A stretch of DNA of 64,000 nt. Origin: CAYLLN01 sp033762315. Its GTDB lineage: Bacteria; Planctomycetota; Planctomycetia; Pirellulales; Pirellulaceae. Positions within the stretch are counted from its first letter, which is position 1; every line of letters begins with the position of its first letter. The stretch is from assembly GCA_033762315.1 (NCBI GenBank), contig JANRLS010000276.1:73784-137783 (forward strand), written 5' to 3'. Made by a program: the position numbers and the translations under genes. The notes under the pieces were generated by a model. It was not told the DNA's origin. It saw nothing but the letters and a program-made list of their open reading frames with translations, and did no database searches. Positions 61,101 through 64,000 of the stretch are shown here, one piece after another.

Positions 61101-62194
61101 GCGACGAGCTAAGTCGCATCGCCGAGCTGCGCCGCGAATCGTGGTCGCTCCCCGCCTGCGCGACGAAAGTCTCGCTCCTCGAAGAGGCGGTGCGGATTGC
61201 CGATCTGCATGGCGATCTCGACCAGGGCTACAGCTTGCGGCAAGACCTGATGGAAGCGGCCACGTTTTCCGGGCGCGACGACGTGCTGCTCGTGGCGTTT
61301 GCCTGGTGCCTTGCGCAATTCGACCGCGAGCCCGACCGCTTCGACCGCTGGCATCTGTTCTGGAAGTACAAGTGGGTCGTCGGCAACGCGCCGAATTTTC
61401 CCACCATCAGCCGAGCGCAAATCGAAAGCCTGCTCGACGACATGCAGCGGCGCTTCCAGCAGGCGGGATTTTCGCTGCACTGCGTGCATCAGAAGCGGCG
61501 CGATGTGATGTGCAGCCTGCGCGACTTGGCAGCGGCGAACCAGTCGCATGAGCTTTTCATCCGGGCGCGGCGCGACGCGCTGAGCGACTGCGCGGCGTGC
61601 GTCGAATGCAACACGGGGGAATACTTCGAGCTGCTCGAAGATTGGGAGGCGGCCTGGTCTTCGTACGCCAAAATCGCCGAAGGAACGCTCCGCTGCCATG
61701 TCGAACCGCTCCGCAGCACCAGCCACGCCTTGCTGCCATTGTTGCGCCTTAACCAGCGCGAGAAAGCCATCGAGTTGCAAAAGAAAGTGGCCCGCTTGCT
61801 GTCGAAATCCGAAGACCCCACCCGCCGAGCGGCCGAGCATGTCACCTTCCTGGCCGTCATCGGCGAAACGGCGAGGGCCAAGCGAATCTTCGAACGATAC
61901 TTGCCGGGCGTGTTGGCGTCAGTCGCCCCCCTGGATCGGCTTCACATGTACGCGGCCGGTGTTCTGCTGCTCGACCGGCTGGCCGCCAAGGGGCCGGCGG
62001 TGAAAATGCAGCTTCCCGCCGCGTTGCCGCCGGCGGACGAGCAAGGCCGCCGCGAAATCGCCCCGCTCCGCGCCTGGCTCGAAAGCGAAGCCGAGCAAAT
62101 CGCCCGGCAGTTTGACGCCCGCAATGGGAATGAGGGCCACCTGCGCGAACTGCGAGAAGTTCCCAGCCTGTTTGAACTCGGAGCCGCACTCTGA
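61097..62194 (+). CDS. Helical-repeat (TPR-like) partner of the Hsp90-like protein, paralogue 1
   Basis: A 365-residue protein translated from a GTG that overlaps the Hsp90-like stop (GTGA). It is almost wholly helical, with TPR-like paired helices (ELRRESWSLPACATKVSLLEEAVRIADLHGD, in short: KVSLLEEAVRIADLHGD; later YFELLEDWEAAWSSYAKIAEG; and ARAKRIFERYLPGVLASVA). A Cys-rich patch C-A-A-C-V-E-C lies near residue 165. It is highly similar along its length to the following gene, so the two are a tandem duplication. Neither resembles a named family. Tight coupling to an Hsp90-like gene suggests a co-chaperone or client-adaptor role; this is inference. Confidence 0.75.
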   Translation: MSDELSRIAELRRESWSLPACATKVSLLEEAVRIADLHGDLDQGYSLRQDLMEAATFSGRDDVLLVAFAWCLAQFDREPDRFDRWHLFWKYKWVVGNAPNFPTISRAQIESLLDDMQRRFQQAGFSLHCVHQKRRDVMCSLRDLAAANQSHELFIRARRDALSDCAACVECNTGEYFELLEDWEAAWSSYAKIAEGTLRCHVEPLRSTSHALLPLLRLNQREKAIELQKKVARLLSKSEDPTRRAAEHVTFLAVIGETARAKRIFERYLPGVLASVAPLDRLHMYAAGVLLLDRLAAKGPAVKMQLPAALPPADEQGRREIAPLRAWLESEAEQIARQFDARNGNEGHLRELREVPSLFELGAAL

Positions 62195-63315
62195 TGCCGC
62201 GCAAAGCCAAAACAGCCTCGAATCAGGACGACTTGGGGCGGATTATCGAGCTGCGCATGGAGGCGTGGGGCTTGCCCGCGTGCCCCACCAAGGTAGCGCT
62301 GCTCGAAGAGGCGGTGCGGATCGCCGATTTGCACAACGACATCGACGAGGGATACGACCTGCGGCAAGACCTGATGGAAGCGGCCACGTTTTGCGGCCGC
62401 GACGACGTGCTGCTCGTCGCGTTTGCCTGGTGCCTCGGCCAATTCGACCGCGATCCCGAGCGGTTCGACGAGTGGGATTTGCTCTGGAAATACAAATGGG
62501 TCGCGGTCACCGCGCCGGATTTTCCCACGATCAGCCGAGCCCAAATCGAGGCGATGCTGGCCGATTTGCAGCGGCGCTTCGAGGCGGCCGGGCATTCGCT
62601 TCATGCGGTGCATCAGCACCGTCGCGACGTGCTGGCCGGCATGAACGACGTGGCCGGGGCGCGGGAAGCACACAAGCTCTTCGCCCGCGCGCGCCGCGAT
62701 AGGCTCAGCGATTGCCCGGCGTGCGTGCAGGCCAACACCGGCAGCTACTATGAACTGCTGGCCGATTGGAAGCGGGTGTGGAAGTCTTACGCCAAGATCG
62801 CCGAGGGGACGCTCCGCTGCCATGTCGAGCCGCTCCGCAGCACCAGCGCCGCCCTGATTCCGCTGTTGCGGCTGGGAGAGCGCGACAAGGCCATCGCGCT
62901 GCAAACCCAGGCCGCCCGCTTGCTTCCCAAGGCGGAGGAGCCCGCGCGGGCGGCGGCCAAGCATGTCGCTTTTCTGGCGATTATCGGCGAAACCGCCAAG
63001 GCCAAGCGGATTTTCGAGCGCTACCTGCCGGTCGTCCTCGCATCGGTCGCCCCGCTCGACCGCTTCAATCTGTTCATCGCCGGATGGCTGCTGCTCGACC
63101 GGTTGGCGGCCAAGGGGCCGGCGGTGAAGCTGCAGCTTCCGCCGCCGTTTCCCCCCGCCGACGACAAGGGCCGCCGCGAAATCGCTTCGCTGCGCGATTG
63201 GCTGTGGCGCGAGGCCGAGAAAATCGCCGCGCAGTTTGACGCCCGCAACCAGAACAACGGCTACGCCCAGGAACTGGCCCGCGCGGCGGCGCTGCTCGAT
63301 TTAGCCGCGAACTGA
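62194..63315 (+). CDS. Helical-repeat (TPR-like) partner of the Hsp90-like protein, paralogue 2
   Basis: A 373-residue paralogue of the preceding protein, roughly two-thirds identical by eye. Start ATG overlaps the previous stop as TGATG, so translation is coupled. It begins MPRKAKTASNQDDLGRIIEL, and shares LRQDLMEAATFCGRDDVLLV, FPTISRAQIEAMLADLQRRF, SYAKIAEGTLRCHVEPLRST and AKRIFERYLPVVLASVAPLD with paralogue 1. The Cys patch is reduced (C-P-A-C-V-Q-A). The basic N-terminal extension is unique. It is predicted cytoplasmic. The duplication implies that two versions of the partner are needed or that dosage matters. Function unknown. Confidence 0.75.
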   Translation: MPRKAKTASNQDDLGRIIELRMEAWGLPACPTKVALLEEAVRIADLHNDIDEGYDLRQDLMEAATFCGRDDVLLVAFAWCLGQFDRDPERFDEWDLLWKYKWVAVTAPDFPTISRAQIEAMLADLQRRFEAAGHSLHAVHQHRRDVLAGMNDVAGAREAHKLFARARRDRLSDCPACVQANTGSYYELLADWKRVWKSYAKIAEGTLRCHVEPLRSTSAALIPLLRLGERDKAIALQTQAARLLPKAEEPARAAAKHVAFLAIIGETAKAKRIFERYLPVVLASVAPLDRFNLFIAGWLLLDRLAAKGPAVKLQLPPPFPPADDKGRREIASLRDWLWREAEKIAAQFDARNQNNGYAQELARAAALLDLAAN

Positions 63316-63328
63316 CGAGAATTTTTCC

Positions 63329-63893
63329 TTATCGCAACCCCGGCTGGCGAAGGGCGGGGCCGCTGCCGGCGGGGGCGAGGCGGGTCGGAACGTGGCCGGT
63401 CGCGGTGCGCGCGGCGGGCGATTCGGGAACGGGCAAGAGGCCGATCAGTGCATCGGTTTGTCGCGTGGCGGGAACCTGATAGTCGCTCGCCGGCAACAAC
63501 GCCCGCGGCAAGTTCACCGCCGCGGTCGCGTGCCGGGGGGGGGCCGATAGGAGCGGGCCGCCGGCCCCCGCCAGCAGCACTCCGGGGCGCGTGGCGTCGG
63601 CACTGCCGGCCAATTGCAGCGTCTCGCCTCCCAGGTGGAAACCGAGCGATAAGTGCCGATAAGTGACGGGCCGATCCGGGTCGAGCGCTGCCAGGCCATC
63701 GCTCGGCACAAGCTCCAAATGCTCGCCCGCCGCCACCAGCAGCGACGGGCTGATCGAGCCATTCTGCGCCTGCAGCGTCCCCCGCAGTTCGACCAGCTTC
63801 CCCCCAGCCAGCGAGAGCCGCTCCAGGCGAATCTTCGCCAGGCCGCCGAGTCGATGCGGAAACTGTTCGCTGACGAGCGAATCGAGGTCCGGG
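63329..63893 (-). CDS. C-terminal part of a large unidentified protein (truncated by contig end)
   Basis: The minus-strand frame is open from its stop (TAA at 63329-63331) upward to the poly-G end, giving about 187 codons without a credible start. The visible end is beta-rich and Leu/Gly/Ala-rich (LGGLAKIRLERLSLAGGKLVEL, short: LERLSLAGGKL; VTYRHLSLGFHLGGETLQLAG) and finishes in a Pro/Ala-rich tail. The layered Gly/Leu pattern resembles the C-terminal repeats of AsmA-like or envelope-trafficking proteins, but this is not established. The Hsp90 operon is convergent with it, 13 bases away. The N-terminal part lies beyond the window. Confidence 0.55.
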
Positions 63894-63900
63894 GGGGCGG

Positions 63901-64000
<100 letters not shown>

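Overview
The window reads as a high-GC chromosome segment from a planctomycete, most likely a Pirellulales-type bacterium. The basis is the density of families concentrated in that phylum: DUF1552, DUF1501, DUF1549/DUF1553 with planctomycete cytochrome-c motifs, TIGR03067, many exported sulfatases, and Tat-type signal sequences. It looks like a contig end: the last ~100 bases are almost pure G and are best treated as artefact.

Layout. 1-12.7 kb, all on the plus strand, is an exported catabolic block: two DUF1552 proteins (the first cut by the window edge), DUF1501, a TIGR03067 lipocalin-like protein, a cytochrome-type DUF1549/DUF1553 protein, a second DUF1501, a sulfatase broken by one in-frame TAG, a sialate O-acetylesterase and an intact sulfatase. 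This looks like machinery for acetylated or sulfated polysaccharides. 12.8-29 kb is mixed housekeeping and accessory genes: hemY-like oxidase, an orphan N6-adenine methylase, a double alpha/beta hydrolase, three small accessory genes, a beta-lactamase-fold hydrolase, a Trp-repeat surface protein, folA, a CaMKII-association-domain protein, epmA, an ABC ATPase, pdxJ and a beta-propeller protein. 29-40 kb holds a membrane protein, a D-aminoacylase-type amidohydrolase, a sulfatase, an HtrA-like protease, and a DUF1549/DUF1553 plus DUF1501 pair split by a toxin-antitoxin module whose PIN toxin is frameshifted. 40.4-45.3 kb is a minus-strand glycogen/alpha-glucan operon (glgA, galT, GH57). 45.5-55.7 kb has a zinc-ribbon membrane protein, an M42 peptidase, another sulfatase, a ~900-base non-coding stretch with a diverged duplication, a glycosyltransferase, a secreted Gfo/Idh/MocA protein, a palindromic repeat array, a large exported protein and an extended CsrA. 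56-63.3 kb has a small zinc ribbon, a class III cyclase-like protein, tRNA-Cys with a strong terminator, a YpfJ-type metallopeptidase, and a translationally coupled operon of an Hsp90-like ATPase with two tandem paralogous helical-repeat proteins. The window ends in the C-terminus of a large unidentified protein.

The most interesting unit is the Hsp90-like operon at 59.3-63.3 kb, which looks like a dedicated chaperone with two duplicated partner proteins. Next are the duplicated inverted-repeat element at 49.06-49.65 kb, whose arms keep identical 107-base spacing in both copies, and the two apparent single-event gene disruptions (sulfatase TAG at 8669, PIN toxin frameshift near 38237). No CRISPR array, rRNA or complete insertion sequence was seen.
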